From Nocardioides sp. GY 10113 (GTDB lineage Bacteria > Actinomycetota > Actinomycetes > Propionibacteriales > Nocardioidaceae), in NCBI RefSeq assembly GCF_004919105.1, contig NZ_STGK01000004.1, forward strand, positions 248,001 to 312,000: a DNA stretch of 64,000 bases, given 5' to 3'. The notes beneath the pieces were generated by a model. That model was not told the DNA's origin. It ran no database searches and saw nothing but the letters and a program-made list of their open reading frames with translations. The translations under genes were made by a program, and so were the position numbers. Below are positions 40,943 through 49,986 of this stretch, piece by piece (within the stretch, counting starts at the first letter, position 1; every line of letters starts with the position of its first letter).

Positions 40943-42145
40943 ATGACCATGAACCAGTCCCAGGACCAGACCTACGACGTCGCCGTGGTCGGCGCCCGCT
41001 GCGCCGGCTCCGCCACCGCCCGACTCCTCGCCGCCCGCGGGCTGCGGGTCGTGGTGCTCGACCGCAGCGCGCCCACGCGTGACGTGCTCTCCACGCACGG
41101 CATCGTGCGGCCGGGTGTGGTCCAGCTGCACCGCTGGGGCCTGCTGGACGCCGTGATCGACTCCGGCGCGCCGGCCGTCCGCGAGATCACCGTCGGCGCG
41201 CCCGAGTGGGAGCGCACCGTGCCGGTGCGGGCGCGCGCCGGGGTCGACCTCCTGGTCGCCCCGCGGCGGTACGTGCTCGACGACCTGGTCGCGCGAGCCG
41301 CCGTCGAGGCGGGCGCCGAGCTGCGGACCGACGTGTCGGTCACCGGGCTGCTCCGCGACGGCGAGCGCGTCGCCGGCGTCTCCGGTCGCACCCGCGCCGG
41401 CGAGTCGGTGAGCATCCGCGCACGGCACGTGGTCGGGGCGGACGGACTCCGCTCCACCGTCGCGCGCCTCGTCGGCGCGCCGATCACCGCCTCCTACTCG
41501 ACCGATCTCGCCGCGCAGTACGCCTACGTCCAGGGCGGGGCGTGGCAGGGCTACGAGTTCCACGCGGGGCACGACTCCTACTCGGGTGTCTTCCCGACCC
41601 ACGACGGCGCCGGCTGCGTGTTCGTCATGCGTCCGGCCCACGTGCTCGACGAGCGACCCGCCCGCGGCGAGGACCGCGGCCGGGCCTTCCTGGACCTGCT
41701 CGCGGCCGCCGCGCCCCGGCTCGCGGCCCGGGCCGCCGGCGGCCGCGTGGTCGGGGGCGTGCGCAGCGGCTCCCGGTTGCCGAACCACCGTCGCCGCGCC
41801 CACGGTCCCGGCTGGTCGCTCGTCGGCGACGCCGGCTACCACCGCGACCCGATCAGTGGGCACGGGATCTCCGACGCGTTCCACCACGCCGAGCTGTTGG
41901 CCGACGCCCTCGCCGGGTGGCTACACGGCGGCCGGCGGGAGCGGGCAGCGCTCGCCGACTACGAGGCTGAGCGGGACGCCGTCTCCGCCGACCTGTTCCG
42001 GATCACCCGCGAGCTGGCGATGCTGCCGGACGGGCCTCGCTTCGCCGAGCTGCAGTCCGAGCTCGGAGCGGCGATGGATCGGGAGGCCGACGAGCTCGCC
42101 GCCCGGCCGACGCCGCCGGGGCTCGCGGAGCCGACCGCGGCCTGA
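40943..42145 (+). CDS. FAD-dependent monooxygenase (PHBH/geranylgeranyl reductase-like)
   Basis: 400 residues. The N-terminal FAD fold is VAVVGARCAGSATARLLAARGLRVVVLDR, using the variant GARCAGS. The second FAD motif is SLVGDAGYHRDPISGHGISDAFHHAELLADAL, as in group A flavin monooxygenases. HVVGADGLRST is the conserved DG motif. Such proteins hydroxylate aromatics or reduce isoprenoids; no product can be named. The start is the ATG after AGGGTGG. The gene abuts the regulator-hydrolase fusion gene downstream on the same strand, which suggests they work together (inference). Confidence 0.88.
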   Translation: MTMNQSQDQTYDVAVVGARCAGSATARLLAARGLRVVVLDRSAPTRDVLSTHGIVRPGVVQLHRWGLLDAVIDSGAPAVREITVGAPEWERTVPVRARAGVDLLVAPRRYVLDDLVARAAVEAGAELRTDVSVTGLLRDGERVAGVSGRTRAGESVSIRARHVVGADGLRSTVARLVGAPITASYSTDLAAQYAYVQGGAWQGYEFHAGHDSYSGVFPTHDGAGCVFVMRPAHVLDERPARGEDRGRAFLDLLAAAAPRLAARAAGGRVVGGVRSGSRLPNHRRRAHGPGWSLVGDAGYHRDPISGHGISDAFHHAELLADALAGWLHGGRRERAALADYEAERDAVSADLFRITRELAMLPDGPRFAELQSELGAAMDREADELAARPTPPGLAEPTAA

Positions 42146-42187
42146 GTGACCGCCGATCGCGGGCGTCGAGTCGCCGGTGGTGCCACG

Positions 42188-43795
42188 ATGGGCGATGTGG
42201 TGCTGATCCTGGCCGACGGCCTGGAGCTCGACGAGACGCTCTTCGAGCTCCGGCGGGACGGTCGCGCGGTGCCGCTGGAGCCGCAGGCCTTCGACGTCCT
42301 CCTGCACCTGGTGCGCCACCGCGACCGGGTGGTGCCCAAGGAGGAGCTGATGGAGGCCGTCTGGGGTGGCCGCTTCGTCTCGGAGTCGGCGGTGACCAGC
42401 CGTATCAAGCAGGTACGGCGAGCGCTCGGCGACGACGGCCGTACCCAAGGCCTGGTCCGCACCCAGCACGGACGTGGCTACCGCTACGTCGGGCCGGTCG
42501 GGGAGGCGCCGCCCCGCGACGTGCCGACGACGCCCGTCCGGGCCGCCGCGCCGGCCGCTCCTCCCGCGGCGCGGCCGCGGCCGCCGGTGCGCTACACCGT
42601 CAGCGACGGCCTGCAGATCGCCCACCAGGTGACCGGCGGCGGCCCGCTCGACCTGGTGCTGATCCCCGGCTTCATCTCCCACCTCGACCTGGACTGGGAC
42701 GACCCCCGTCACGCGCACTTCCTGGACCGGCTCGGCGGCTTCGGTCGGCTGATCCGCTTCGACAAGCGGGGGACCGGGATGTCCGACCGGCCCTCCGGCG
42801 TACCGGACCTGGAGACGCGGATGCACGACGTGCTGGCCGTGATGAAGGCGGTCGACTCCGACAGGGCCGTGCTGGTCGGCTACTCCGAGGGCGTCCCGAT
42901 GTCGCTGCTGATGGCGGCTCTGCACCCCGAGCGGGTCCGCGGCCTGGTCCTGTACGGCGGCGCCTCGTGCCGCACCTGGCGGCCGGACTACCCGTGGGCC
43001 AAGCGGCCGGAGGAGCGGCGCGCCTACACCGACCACCTGGTCGCGACCTGGGACTGGGCCGGCGACATCCGCTACCGGTGCCCGGACGGCGCGGACGAGG
43101 CGATGCAGCGCTGGTGGGAGCGGCGGATGGGGGCCGCGGCGACGCCGTCGACCGTGCGGGCGCTGATCGAGATGAACTCCACGATCGACGTCCGCCACGT
43201 GCTCCCCAGCATCGCCGCGCCGACGCTCGTGCTGCACCGGTCCGGCGACGAGCTCTTCGACCCCGCCGAGGCGGCCTACATCGCGGACCGGGTGCCCGGC
43301 GCGGAGCTGCGGTTCCTGGAGGGCCGCGACCACGTCCCGTGGGGTGACGCCGACCAGATCCTGGACGTGGTGGAGTCGTTCCTCGCCTCGATCCCCGAGC
43401 CCAGCGGCGAGCGGGCGCTCGCCGCGGTGGTCGCCGTGGCCGGGTCGGGCGCCGACGCGGTCGTGGCGGCTCTCACGGCGTCCGGCGGCCGCCCGCGGCG
43501 GCGTACGGACGGCGCCCCGGTGCTGCTCTTCGACGGTCCGGCGACGGCGATCCGCGCCGTACGCCGGGCGGTGGCCGGCGGGGTGGCGCCCGGCGTGGCG
43601 GTCGGGGTGGCGATCGACGAGGTGGCTGTCGACGATGGCCCGGTCTCGAGCGCGGGGGTCGACGAGGCGGTGACCCTGGCCGCCGGGGCTCCGCCGGGGT
43701 GCATCCTGGCCGACGCCACCGCGGCGGTGCTGCTCGCCGGCTCCGGGATCACCGTCGAGACCGGTGGGTCGGGCGCCCGCGTGGTCGGAGCGTGA
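42188..43795 (+). CDS. Winged-helix, alpha/beta-hydrolase and degenerate cyclase three-domain protein
   Basis: 535 residues. Residues 5-103 are an OmpR/CadC-type winged helix (LEPQAFDVLLHLVRHRDRVVPKEEL, VTSRIKQVRRALGDDG, HGRGYRYVG). Residues 133-395 are an alpha/beta hydrolase with Ser233 in VGYSEGVP, a likely acid Asp in RSGDELFD and His in GRDHVPWG. Residues 408-535 line up in order with a class III adenylate cyclase (ERALAAVVAV, APVLLFDGPATAIRAV, AVGVAIDEVAV, AGAPPGCILADATAAVLLAGSGI), but the metal-binding Asp residues are gone. A GTG at 42146 is an alternative start. It could be a regulator that binds or cleaves a small ester or signal. Confidence 0.85.
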   Translation: MGDVVLILADGLELDETLFELRRDGRAVPLEPQAFDVLLHLVRHRDRVVPKEELMEAVWGGRFVSESAVTSRIKQVRRALGDDGRTQGLVRTQHGRGYRYVGPVGEAPPRDVPTTPVRAAAPAAPPAARPRPPVRYTVSDGLQIAHQVTGGGPLDLVLIPGFISHLDLDWDDPRHAHFLDRLGGFGRLIRFDKRGTGMSDRPSGVPDLETRMHDVLAVMKAVDSDRAVLVGYSEGVPMSLLMAALHPERVRGLVLYGGASCRTWRPDYPWAKRPEERRAYTDHLVATWDWAGDIRYRCPDGADEAMQRWWERRMGAAATPSTVRALIEMNSTIDVRHVLPSIAAPTLVLHRSGDELFDPAEAAYIADRVPGAELRFLEGRDHVPWGDADQILDVVESFLASIPEPSGERALAAVVAVAGSGADAVVAALTASGGRPRRRTDGAPVLLFDGPATAIRAVRRAVAGGVAPGVAVGVAIDEVAVDDGPVSSAGVDEAVTLAAGAPPGCILADATAAVLLAGSGITVETGGSGARVVGA

Positions 43796-43866
43796 ACCGG
43801 CCCGGCGTGTCGCCGCGGTCGGCGCCTCGCTGGTCGGGCAAGGCGGTGCCCGGGGTCGCCGGCCGG

Positions 43867-43872
43867 TAGCCT
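43867..43872 (+). promoter_or_regulatory. -10 box of a leaderless gene (acyltransferase)
   Basis: TAGCCT ends 7 bases before the GTG of the acyltransferase gene. No ribosome binding site is present, so transcription likely starts at the GTG. Confidence 0.5.
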
Positions 43873-43879
43873 GCCCCCC

Positions 43880-44623
43880 GTGAGGGTGCGTGCCATGACG
43901 GAGAAGCGGGGCTGGGCGATCGGCTTCGCCGCAGTGATCTTGAAGCCGACGTTGCTGGCGACGACCCGTCGCGAGTGGATCGGCGGCGAGCACATCCCGG
44001 CCGAGGGCGGTTTCGTGATCGCGCTCAACCACATCTCCCACGCCGACCCGCTCACGGCCGCGCACCTGGTCTACGACCACGGCAGGATCCCCCACTACCT
44101 GGCGAAGTCCGGGCTGTTCAGGAACAAGGCACTCGGCAGCTTCCTGCGCTCGGCGGGCCAGATCCCGGTCGAGCGGGAGAGCCGTGGCGCGGTCGGGGCG
44201 TACGCCGCCGCGGTCCGAGCCGTCCGCGAGGGCAAGTGCGTCGTGATCTATCCCGAGGCGACCATCACCCGGGACCCCGAGATGTGGCCGATGCGCGGGA
44301 AGTCGGGCGCCGCCCGGATCGCGCTGGAGACCGGCTGCCCGGTGATCCCGGTCGGCCAGTGGGGCGCGCACGAGATCCTGCCGCCGTACACGAAGAAGCC
44401 GCACGTGGTCCCGCCGCGCACCGTCACCATGCGGGTCGGGGCACCGGTGGACCTGTCCGACCTGGTGGGGCAGGAGCGGACCCCCGCGGTGGTGGCCGAG
44501 GCCTCCGACCGGATCCTGGCCGCGATCACCCGCGAGGTCGAGGAGATCCGCGGCGAGCAAGCACCCGCCGAGCGCTACGACATGCGCGTGCACGGCGATC
44601 GATTCAAGAAGGGACGCAAGTGA
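43880..44623 (+). CDS. 1-acyl-sn-glycerol-3-phosphate acyltransferase (PlsC family)
   Basis: 247 residues. The acyltransferase motif NHxxxxD is present as [10 protein letters not shown] at about residue 51, followed by the glycerophosphate-binding [22 protein letters not shown] and [11 protein letters not shown]. It would acylate lysophosphatidate in membrane lipid synthesis, or another lipid acceptor. The GTG at 43880 sits 7 bases after a TAGCCT box, consistent with a leaderless mRNA; ATG 43895 is the alternative. The stop overlaps the gpsA GTG, so an acyltransferase and the glycerol-3-phosphate-producing enzyme are translated together, which fits one pathway. Confidence 0.92.
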   Translation: MRVRAMTEKRGWAIGFAAVILKPTLLATTRREWIGGEHIPAEGGFVIALNHISHADPLTAAHLVYDHGRIPHYLAKSGLFRNKALGSFLRSAGQIPVERESRGAVGAYAAAVRAVREGKCVVIYPEATITRDPEMWPMRGKSGAARIALETGCPVIPVGQWGAHEILPPYTKKPHVVPPRTVTMRVGAPVDLSDLVGQERTPAVVAEASDRILAAITREVEEIRGEQAPAERYDMRVHGDRFKKGRK

Positions 44624-45624
44624 GCGAAAAGGTCGCGGTGCTCGGCGCCGGCTCCTGGGGAACGGCGTTCTCGATCGTGCTCGCCGACGCCGGCAACGAC
44701 GTCACGATGTGGGCGCGGCGGGACGAGCTGGCGGAGTCGATCAACGACCGCCATGAGAACACCGACTACCTGCCCGGCATCGAGCTGCCACACGGCATCA
44801 GCGCCACCCACGACGCGGAGAAGGCGCTGGCCGGGGCGGACATGGTCGTGCTGGCGGTGCCGTCCCAGTCGCTGCGCGACAACCTGCCGACGTTCCGGCC
44901 CTTCATCGCCGACGACGCGGTGCTGGTGTCGCTGATGAAGGGCGTCGAGCTCGGCACCCTCAAGCGGATGTCGGAGGTGATCGGCGAGGTGGCCGACGTC
45001 GGCCCGGAGCGGATCGCCGTGGTCAGCGGTCCCAACCTCGCCCGCGAGATCGCCCGCCGTGAGCCCGCCGCCTCGGTGGTGGCGTGCGCCGACGAGGAGG
45101 TCGCCGTCCGGCTGCAGAAGCGCTGCCACTCGCCGGCGTTCCGCCCCTACACCAGCGTCGACGTCCTCGGCTGCGAGCTCGGCGGCGCCTACAAGAACGT
45201 CGTCGGTCTCTGTGTGGGTATGGCGGTCGGGCTCGGCTTCGGCGACAACACCACCGCCTCGCTGATCACCCGCGGCCTCGCCGAGACCGCCCGGCTGGCG
45301 ATGAAGCTCGGCGCCAACCCGCTCACCCTGATGGGCCTGGCCGGACTCGGCGACCTGGTCGCCACCTGCTCCTCGCCGCTCTCGCGCAACCGCACCTTCG
45401 GCGAGAAGCTCGGCCAGGGCATGACGGTGGAGGAGATCTACGCCTCCACCCGCCAGGTCGCGGAGGGGGCGAAGTCCTGCTCCTCGATCCGCGCGCTGGC
45501 CGCGCAGCACGGGGTGGAGGTGCCGATCGCCGAGCACGTCGACGAGGTGGTCGCCGGCCGGCTGAGCACCAGCGAGCTGATGGAGCGCTTCATCGCTCGC
45601 GACACCAAGTCCGAGATCGGCTGA
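44620..45624 (+). CDS. gpsA: NAD(P)H-dependent glycerol-3-phosphate dehydrogenase
   Basis: 334 residues. It reduces dihydroxyacetone phosphate to sn-glycerol 3-phosphate for phospholipids. The Rossmann motif [21 protein letters not shown] begins the chain; [16 protein letters not shown] and the substrate Lys in [14 protein letters not shown] follow, and [13 protein letters not shown] is conserved. The GTG start overlaps the acyltransferase TGA. The gene is convergent with a PLP enzyme gene 46 bases away. Confidence 0.97.
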   Translation: MSEKVAVLGAGSWGTAFSIVLADAGNDVTMWARRDELAESINDRHENTDYLPGIELPHGISATHDAEKALAGADMVVLAVPSQSLRDNLPTFRPFIADDAVLVSLMKGVELGTLKRMSEVIGEVADVGPERIAVVSGPNLAREIARREPAASVVACADEEVAVRLQKRCHSPAFRPYTSVDVLGCELGGAYKNVVGLCVGMAVGLGFGDNTTASLITRGLAETARLAMKLGANPLTLMGLAGLGDLVATCSSPLSRNRTFGEKLGQGMTVEEIYASTRQVAEGAKSCSSIRALAAQHGVEVPIAEHVDEVVAGRLSTSELMERFIARDTKSEIG

Positions 45625-45670
45625 CACCCGCCGGTCGGGTCGAGGGGGCGCCGACCCCGGAGTCGGCCGA

Positions 45671-46813
45671 TCAGAAGGCGACCTTGTCGAGCGCCTGCGC
45701 CAGGTCCGCCCACAGGTCCTCGACGTCCTCGATGCCCACCGACATCCGGATCAGCCCCTCGGGGATCGTCGCCGACTCGGTCTTCCAGCGGCGGCGCCGC
45801 TCGAACATCGACTCCACGCCGCCCAGCGACGTCGCGTGCACCCACAGCGAGGTGCTCCGGACCACCAGGTCGGCGCGGTCGGCGTCGGCCAGCACCGGGG
45901 CCAGCACCGCGCCGAAGCCGGGGTAGCGGACCTCGACGACGGCCGGGTGGTCGGCCAGCCGTCGGGCCAGCTCCTTCGCGTTGGCCTGTGCCCGCTCCAA
46001 GCGGACGTCGAGCGTCCGCAGCCCGCGCAGCGCCAGCCAGGTCTCGAACGGTCCGGCGAGGTTGCCCGTCAGGTCCCGGCGGGCCTTGAGGGCGTCGTAC
46101 ACCGCCGGGTTGGCGGTGACCAGGGCGCCGAGCTGGACGTCACTGTGGCCCGAGAGGTACTTGGTCGCCGAGTGCAGCACGATGTCCGCGCCGAGCTCGA
46201 GCGGGCGCTGCAGCAGCGGGGTGGCGAAGGTGTTGTCGACGACCACCGTGATCCCCAGCTCGTGGGCGGCCGCGGTGAGCGCCGGGATGTCGGCGATCTC
46301 CAGCGCCGGGTTGGTGGGGGACTCCAGCCAGAGCAGCGCCGTGTCCTCGTCCTCGCGCATCGCCGCGATCACCGCCGCGGTGTCGGTGACGTCCACCAGC
46401 TTCGAGCGCAGCCGCCCGCGCATCTCCGCGTCGCCCATCGCCACCAGGCAGCCCTGGTAGGCGTGCCGCGGCGCGACCACGGTGCCGCCGTTGCCGACGA
46501 GGTCCAGCAGCGTGGTCGCCGCGGCCATCCCGGAGGCGAAGCTGAGCGCCTGGCCGCCCTCGAGCGCGCCGAGCGCCTCCTCGAAGGCCGTCCACGTCGG
46601 ATTGCCGTAGCGCCCGTACTCCAGGTCGCCGGTCGCGACGTACGTCGCAGCCATCGTGATCGGCGGGTTGAGCGGCTGGTCCGGCGTGCGCGGTGGGCGC
46701 CCGGCGGCGACCGCCACGGTGCTCGGCCGCCAGCCGGCGCCCGCGCCGTGGACGGCGGCGGTCGCGGGCGTGGCGGGGGCGGAGCCCTCGGGTGCGGGGG
46801 AGTGATCAGCCAT
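45671..46813 (-). CDS. Cystathionine gamma-synthase/lyase family PLP enzyme
   Basis: 380 residues. The Cys/Met-metabolism PLP family is clear: YGRYGNPTW at the start, [55 protein letters not shown] with the PLP Lys in SATKY. Sequence alone does not separate gamma-synthase, gamma-lyase and methionine gamma-lyase. The N-terminus is unusually long and Ala-rich. No ribosome binding site precedes the ATG; a TACCGT box six bases away suggests a leaderless mRNA. It diverges from ddl with only 24 bases between them. Confidence 0.92.
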   Translation of the reverse strand: MADHSPAPEGSAPATPATAAVHGAGAGWRPSTVAVAAGRPPRTPDQPLNPPITMAATYVATGDLEYGRYGNPTWTAFEEALGALEGGQALSFASGMAAATTLLDLVGNGGTVVAPRHAYQGCLVAMGDAEMRGRLRSKLVDVTDTAAVIAAMREDEDTALLWLESPTNPALEIADIPALTAAAHELGITVVVDNTFATPLLQRPLELGADIVLHSATKYLSGHSDVQLGALVTANPAVYDALKARRDLTGNLAGPFETWLALRGLRTLDVRLERAQANAKELARRLADHPAVVEVRYPGFGAVLAPVLADADRADLVVRSTSLWVHATSLGGVESMFERRRRWKTESATIPEGLIRMSVGIEDVEDLWADLAQALDKVAF

Positions 46814-46837
46814 GAGGCAACGGTAGGGTCTGCCCCG
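46814..46837. promoter_or_regulatory. Overlapping divergent leaderless promoters
   Basis: The 24-bp gap contains TACCGT on the minus strand (plus 46820-46825) 6 bases before the leftward ATG and TAGGGT on the plus strand (46824-46829) 8 bases before the rightward ATG. The two -10 boxes share the TA at 46824-46825. Neither gene has a ribosome binding site. Confidence 0.55.
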
Positions 46838-47974
46838 ATGAACGCGACGACCGGACCGAGCCCGACCCGACGGACCCGCGTGGCGGTGGTGTTCGGCGGA
46901 CGTTCCAGCGAGCACGCCATCTCCTGCGTCACCGCGGGCAGCGTGCTCAGCGCCCTCGACCGCAGCACGTACGACGTCATCCCGATCGGCATCGCGCCCG
47001 ACGGCCGCTGGGTGCTCGAGGCGGACGACCCCGAGCGGCTGCGGATCGGCGGCCCCGACCAGCTGCCGGCCGTCGACGCCGACCGCCCGGGCGTCACGCT
47101 CGCCCGCACCGAGGCCGGCGCCGGGCTGACGGTGAGCGAGCCGTCGGCACCGCCGCGGGCGCTCGGCGAGGTCGACGTGGTGCTGCCGCTGCTGCACGGC
47201 CCCTGGGGCGAGGACGGCACCATCCAGGGGATGCTGGAGATGGCCGACGTCCGCTACGTCGGCGCCGGCGTGCTGGCCTCCGCGGTCAGCATGGACAAGG
47301 CGTACATGAAGATCGTGCTCGCCGCGGCGGGCCTGCCGGTGATGCAGAGCATCACGGTGACCGCGCGGGAGTGGGCCGCGGACCAGACGGGTGCCGTCGA
47401 GCGCGCGGAGCAGCTCGGCTACCCGCTCTTCGTGAAGCCGGCCCGCGGCGGATCCAGCATCGGGATCGGCAAGGCGCACGACGCCGCCGGCCTGACCGCC
47501 GCGATCGAGGAGGCGCTCCGACACGACCCGAAGGTCCTGGTCGAGGTCAGCGCCGAGGGCGGCCGCGAGGTCGAGTGCGGCGTGCTGGAGACCCTCGACG
47601 GCGGCGTCGAGACCAGCGTGCCCGCGGAGATCCGGATCACCGGCGAGCACGAGTTCTACGACTTCGCCGCGAAGTACCTCCCCGAGGAGCACACCGAGCT
47701 CGACGTCCCGGCGGTCATCCCGGACGAGGTCGCGCAGCGGCTGCGCGACCTGGCGGCGCAGGCCTTCCGCGCGGTCGGCTGCGAGGGCCTGGCCCGGGTG
47801 GACTTCTTCCTGATGCCCGACGGCTCCCTGGTGGTCAACGAGCTGAACACGATGCCGGGGTTCACCCCGTTGTCGATGTTCCCCCGGATGTGGGCAGCCA
47901 GCGGCCTGGAGTACGGCGCCCTGGTGGACCGGCTGCTGCAGCTCGCGCTGCGGCGCGACACCGGCCTGCGCTGA
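46838..47974 (+). CDS. ddl: D-alanine-D-alanine ligase
   Basis: 378 residues. It joins two D-Ala with ATP for the peptidoglycan precursor. VVFGGRSSEHAISCVTAGSV is the family start, GPWGEDGTIQGMLEMADVRYVGAG is the first substrate region, and the ATP-grasp core contains LFVKPARGGSSIGIGKA and LARVDFFLMPDGSLVVNELNTMPGFTPLSMFP with the Mg ligands. The ATG is eight bases after TAGGGT, so it is probably leaderless. The order gpsA, ddl, thiL is that of M. tuberculosis. Confidence 0.97.
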   Translation: MNATTGPSPTRRTRVAVVFGGRSSEHAISCVTAGSVLSALDRSTYDVIPIGIAPDGRWVLEADDPERLRIGGPDQLPAVDADRPGVTLARTEAGAGLTVSEPSAPPRALGEVDVVLPLLHGPWGEDGTIQGMLEMADVRYVGAGVLASAVSMDKAYMKIVLAAAGLPVMQSITVTAREWAADQTGAVERAEQLGYPLFVKPARGGSSIGIGKAHDAAGLTAAIEEALRHDPKVLVEVSAEGGREVECGVLETLDGGVETSVPAEIRITGEHEFYDFAAKYLPEEHTELDVPAVIPDEVAQRLRDLAAQAFRAVGCEGLARVDFFLMPDGSLVVNELNTMPGFTPLSMFPRMWAASGLEYGALVDRLLQLALRRDTGLR

Positions 47975-48055
47975 GCCGCCCGGGCGCAGCGCGGCCCGGC
48001 GTCGATCGCCGGCGCGCGGTCACCCTCGGCGGCTGACCGCGCTCGCCCGGCTCGG

Positions 48056-48292
48056 TCAGATGTGGACGACCGGGCAGGTCAGCGTGCGGGTGATGCCCTC
48101 GAGGTTCTGCACCTTCGAGACGACCAGCTGGCCGAGCTCGTCGACCGAGCGCGCCTCGGCGCGGACGATCACGTCGTACGGGCCGGTCACGTCCTCGGCG
48201 AGGGTGACACCCGTGATCTGCCCGACCTCGCGTGCGACCTCCGCGGCCTTGCCGACGTCGGTCTGGATCAGGATGTAGGCCTGCACCACCAT
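48056..48292 (-). CDS. Stand-alone Lrp/AsnC ligand-binding (RAM) domain protein
   Basis: 78 residues, the full length of one RAM domain: VQAYILIQTDVGKAAEVAREVGQI, DVIVRAEARSVDELGQLVVSKVQNLEGITRTLTCPVV. There is no DNA-binding helix. Such stand-alone domains form amino-acid-binding oligomers and are often encoded next to thiL in actinobacteria, as here (the two genes diverge). The ligand is unknown. Confidence 0.9.
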   Translation of the reverse strand: MVVQAYILIQTDVGKAAEVAREVGQITGVTLAEDVTGPYDVIVRAEARSVDELGQLVVSKVQNLEGITRTLTCPVVHI

Positions 48293-48436
48293 GGGTCGCG
48301 CTCCTCGCGTCGGGGTTGGGGGATCTTGGGCAACCTACTCCTGGGACGTGTCGCGGCGCACATCGACAATTCTCGAGGCGCCCGGCACGTGCGTGCCGCC
48401 TCCGTCGGCGGCCGGCCCGTCTGATGGGATGGACCC

Positions 48437-49435
48437 ATGCCGGACCGCGCTCCCCAGACCACACCCGTGCCCGCCTCGGCGACCCTCGCCGACCTCGGTG
48501 AGTTCGGCCTGATCGACCGGATCGACGAGATCGTGAGCGCGCTGGCGCCCGGCGACGACGTCCTCGTCGGTCCGGGTGACGACGCCGCGGTGCTGCGGGT
48601 GCGCAAGGGCCACGTGGTGGTCTCCACCGACGTGATCGTCGAGGGGCGGCACTTCCGCCGCGAGTGGGCGGACGCGGTCGACGTGGGGCATCGGGCCGCC
48701 GCGCAGAACCTCTCCGACATCAATGCCATGGGCGGTCGCGCCCAGTGGCTGACCGTCGGCCTGGCCGCACCGCCGGACCTGCCCGCCTCCTGGGCGCTCG
48801 ACTTCACCCGCGGCTTCGCCGAGGAGGCGGCCGCGGTCGGCGCCGGCGTCGTCGGCGGCGACGTCACGGCAGCGGACAGGATCGTGATCTCGGTGACCGT
48901 GATCGGCGCGTGCGCCGTCTCGCCGGTGCTGCGCTCCGGGGCGCGTCCCGGCGATCGGGTGGCCCTCTGCGGGCGGCAGGGCTGGGCGGCCGGTGGCCTG
49001 GCCGTGCTCGGCCGCGGCTTCCGGTCGCCGCGGGTGCTGGTCGAGGCCTACCGACGCCCCGAGCCGCCGTACGCCGCCGGGCCGGTGGCCGCGGAGACCG
49101 GCGCGAGCGCGATGATCGACGTCTCCGACGGCCTGCTCGCCGACGCCGGCCACCTGGCTCGCCGCTCGGGCGTGGTGCTGGACCTGCGCACCGGGGCCTT
49201 CGACGTCCCCGAGCCGCTGCTCGCGGTCGGCGCCGCGACGGGAGCCGACCCGATCCAGTTCGTGCTGGGCGGGGGAGACGACCACTGCCTGCTGGCGACG
49301 TTCCCGGCCGACGTGGCGCTGCCCGACGGGTGGCGGGAGGTCGGCGTCGCCCGCGAGCTCACCGACCCCGACGGGCCGTCGGTCACCGTCGACGGTGCGG
49401 CGTACGACGGTCCCACAGGCTGGACCCACTTCTGA
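48437..49435 (+). CDS. thiL: Thiamine-monophosphate kinase
   Basis: 332 residues. It phosphorylates thiamine monophosphate to thiamine diphosphate. The PurM-like fold shows GPGDDAAVLRV, VSTDVIVEGRHFRREWADAVDVGHRAAAQNLSDINAMGG (Mg and ATP ligands) and MIDVSDGLLADAGHLA; FVLGGGDDHCLLATFP is the substrate motif. The ATG at 48437 has no clear ribosome binding site but TGGGAT lies six bases upstream. An intergenic repeat and the rpmB terminator follow the stop. Confidence 0.95.
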   Translation: MPDRAPQTTPVPASATLADLGEFGLIDRIDEIVSALAPGDDVLVGPGDDAAVLRVRKGHVVVSTDVIVEGRHFRREWADAVDVGHRAAAQNLSDINAMGGRAQWLTVGLAAPPDLPASWALDFTRGFAEEAAAVGAGVVGGDVTAADRIVISVTVIGACAVSPVLRSGARPGDRVALCGRQGWAAGGLAVLGRGFRSPRVLVEAYRRPEPPYAAGPVAAETGASAMIDVSDGLLADAGHLARRSGVVLDLRTGAFDVPEPLLAVGAATGADPIQFVLGGGDDHCLLATFPADVALPDGWREVGVARELTDPDGPSVTVDGAAYDGPTGWTHF

Positions 49436-49440
49436 CGCCG

Positions 49441-49532
49441 ACCCGTGGCTTGGGCCCCCGCGACCCGTGAGTTGGGCCCCGCGACCCGGATGCCCAACCC
49501 CCGGCTCGGCGGTACCCAAGCCCCGGCTCGGC
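49441..49532. repeat. Intergenic repeat cluster with nested inverted units
   Basis: Units with cores CTTGGG (about 49449) and GTTGGG (about 49471) are followed by inverted units with cores CCCAAC (49493) and CCCAAG (49515). The outer pair complements and the inner pair complements, with the variable base changing on both sides. The inverted units match the repeat at 33682-33753 on the opposite strand. Confidence 0.6.
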
Positions 49533-49591
49533 AAAAATGCGTCGGGCCGGCAGGACCACCCACCCCGCGAGGTGGGAGCCCTGCCGGCCCG
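49533..49591 (-). terminator. Strong intrinsic terminator of rpmB
   Basis: Read leftward, a 12-bp perfect stem (49580-49591 with 49543-49554) encloses an inner stem GGTGGG/CCCACC formed by 49571-49576 and 49559-49564. A U tract follows, encoded by the plus-strand A run at 49533-49537. It begins 12 bases after the rpmB stop. Confidence 0.85.
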
Positions 49592-49602
49592 AAGGCGTCA
49601 GG

Positions 49603-49788
49603 TCAGCGCGAGACCTTGCCGGCCTTGAGGCAGCCGGTGCAGACGTTCATCCGCTTCGGGGTGCCGTTCACGACGGCGCGGACGCGCTGGATGTTGGGGT
49701 TGAAGCGACGCTTCGTGATCTTGCGCGACCACGGCCGGTTGTTTCCGAACGCCGGCTTCTTGTCGCAGATGTCGCACACGGCGGCCAC
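49603..49788 (-). CDS. rpmB: 50S ribosomal protein L28, zinc-binding form
   Basis: 61 residues. The L28 core is AAVCDICDKKPAFGNNRPWSRKITKRRFNPNIQ. Two Cys pairs (CDIC and CTGC) mark the zinc-binding C-plus form; many actinobacteria also carry a Cys-free copy that replaces it when zinc is short. The GTG follows AGGAGTCACC. It diverges from the DAK-domain gene and ends in a strong terminator. Confidence 0.97.
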   Translation of the reverse strand: MAAVCDICDKKPAFGNNRPWSRKITKRRFNPNIQRVRAVVNGTPKRMNVCTGCLKAGKVSR

Positions 49789-49972
49789 GGTGACTCCTAG
49801 GAGATTGCGGTTGATCAAGTCGGACAGCTCGAGCAGCGGGACCTCGCGGTTCCGGCCCGGCGCGCACACCCGGTGGTGGCTCGCCGTGGCCTGCGGTGCA
49901 CAGGCCTGCTTCGGGCAACCGGAAGAGAATATCCGACGCGCGCCCGCGCGCCGAAATCGTCGAGGCTCACAC

Positions 49973-49978
49973 TAGGGT
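49973..49978 (+). promoter_or_regulatory. -10 box of a leaderless gene (DAK2-domain protein)
   Basis: TAGGGT lies 8 bases before the ATG of the DAK2-domain gene, with no ribosome binding site between. The rest of the 198-bp gap towards rpmB shows nothing else I can name. Confidence 0.5.
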
Positions 49979-49986
49979 GACCCCCG

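Noticed and set aside
46814..46837. SAM or other riboswitch before the PLP enzyme of methionine metabolism
   Set aside because: The gap is only 24 bases, too short for any known riboswitch.
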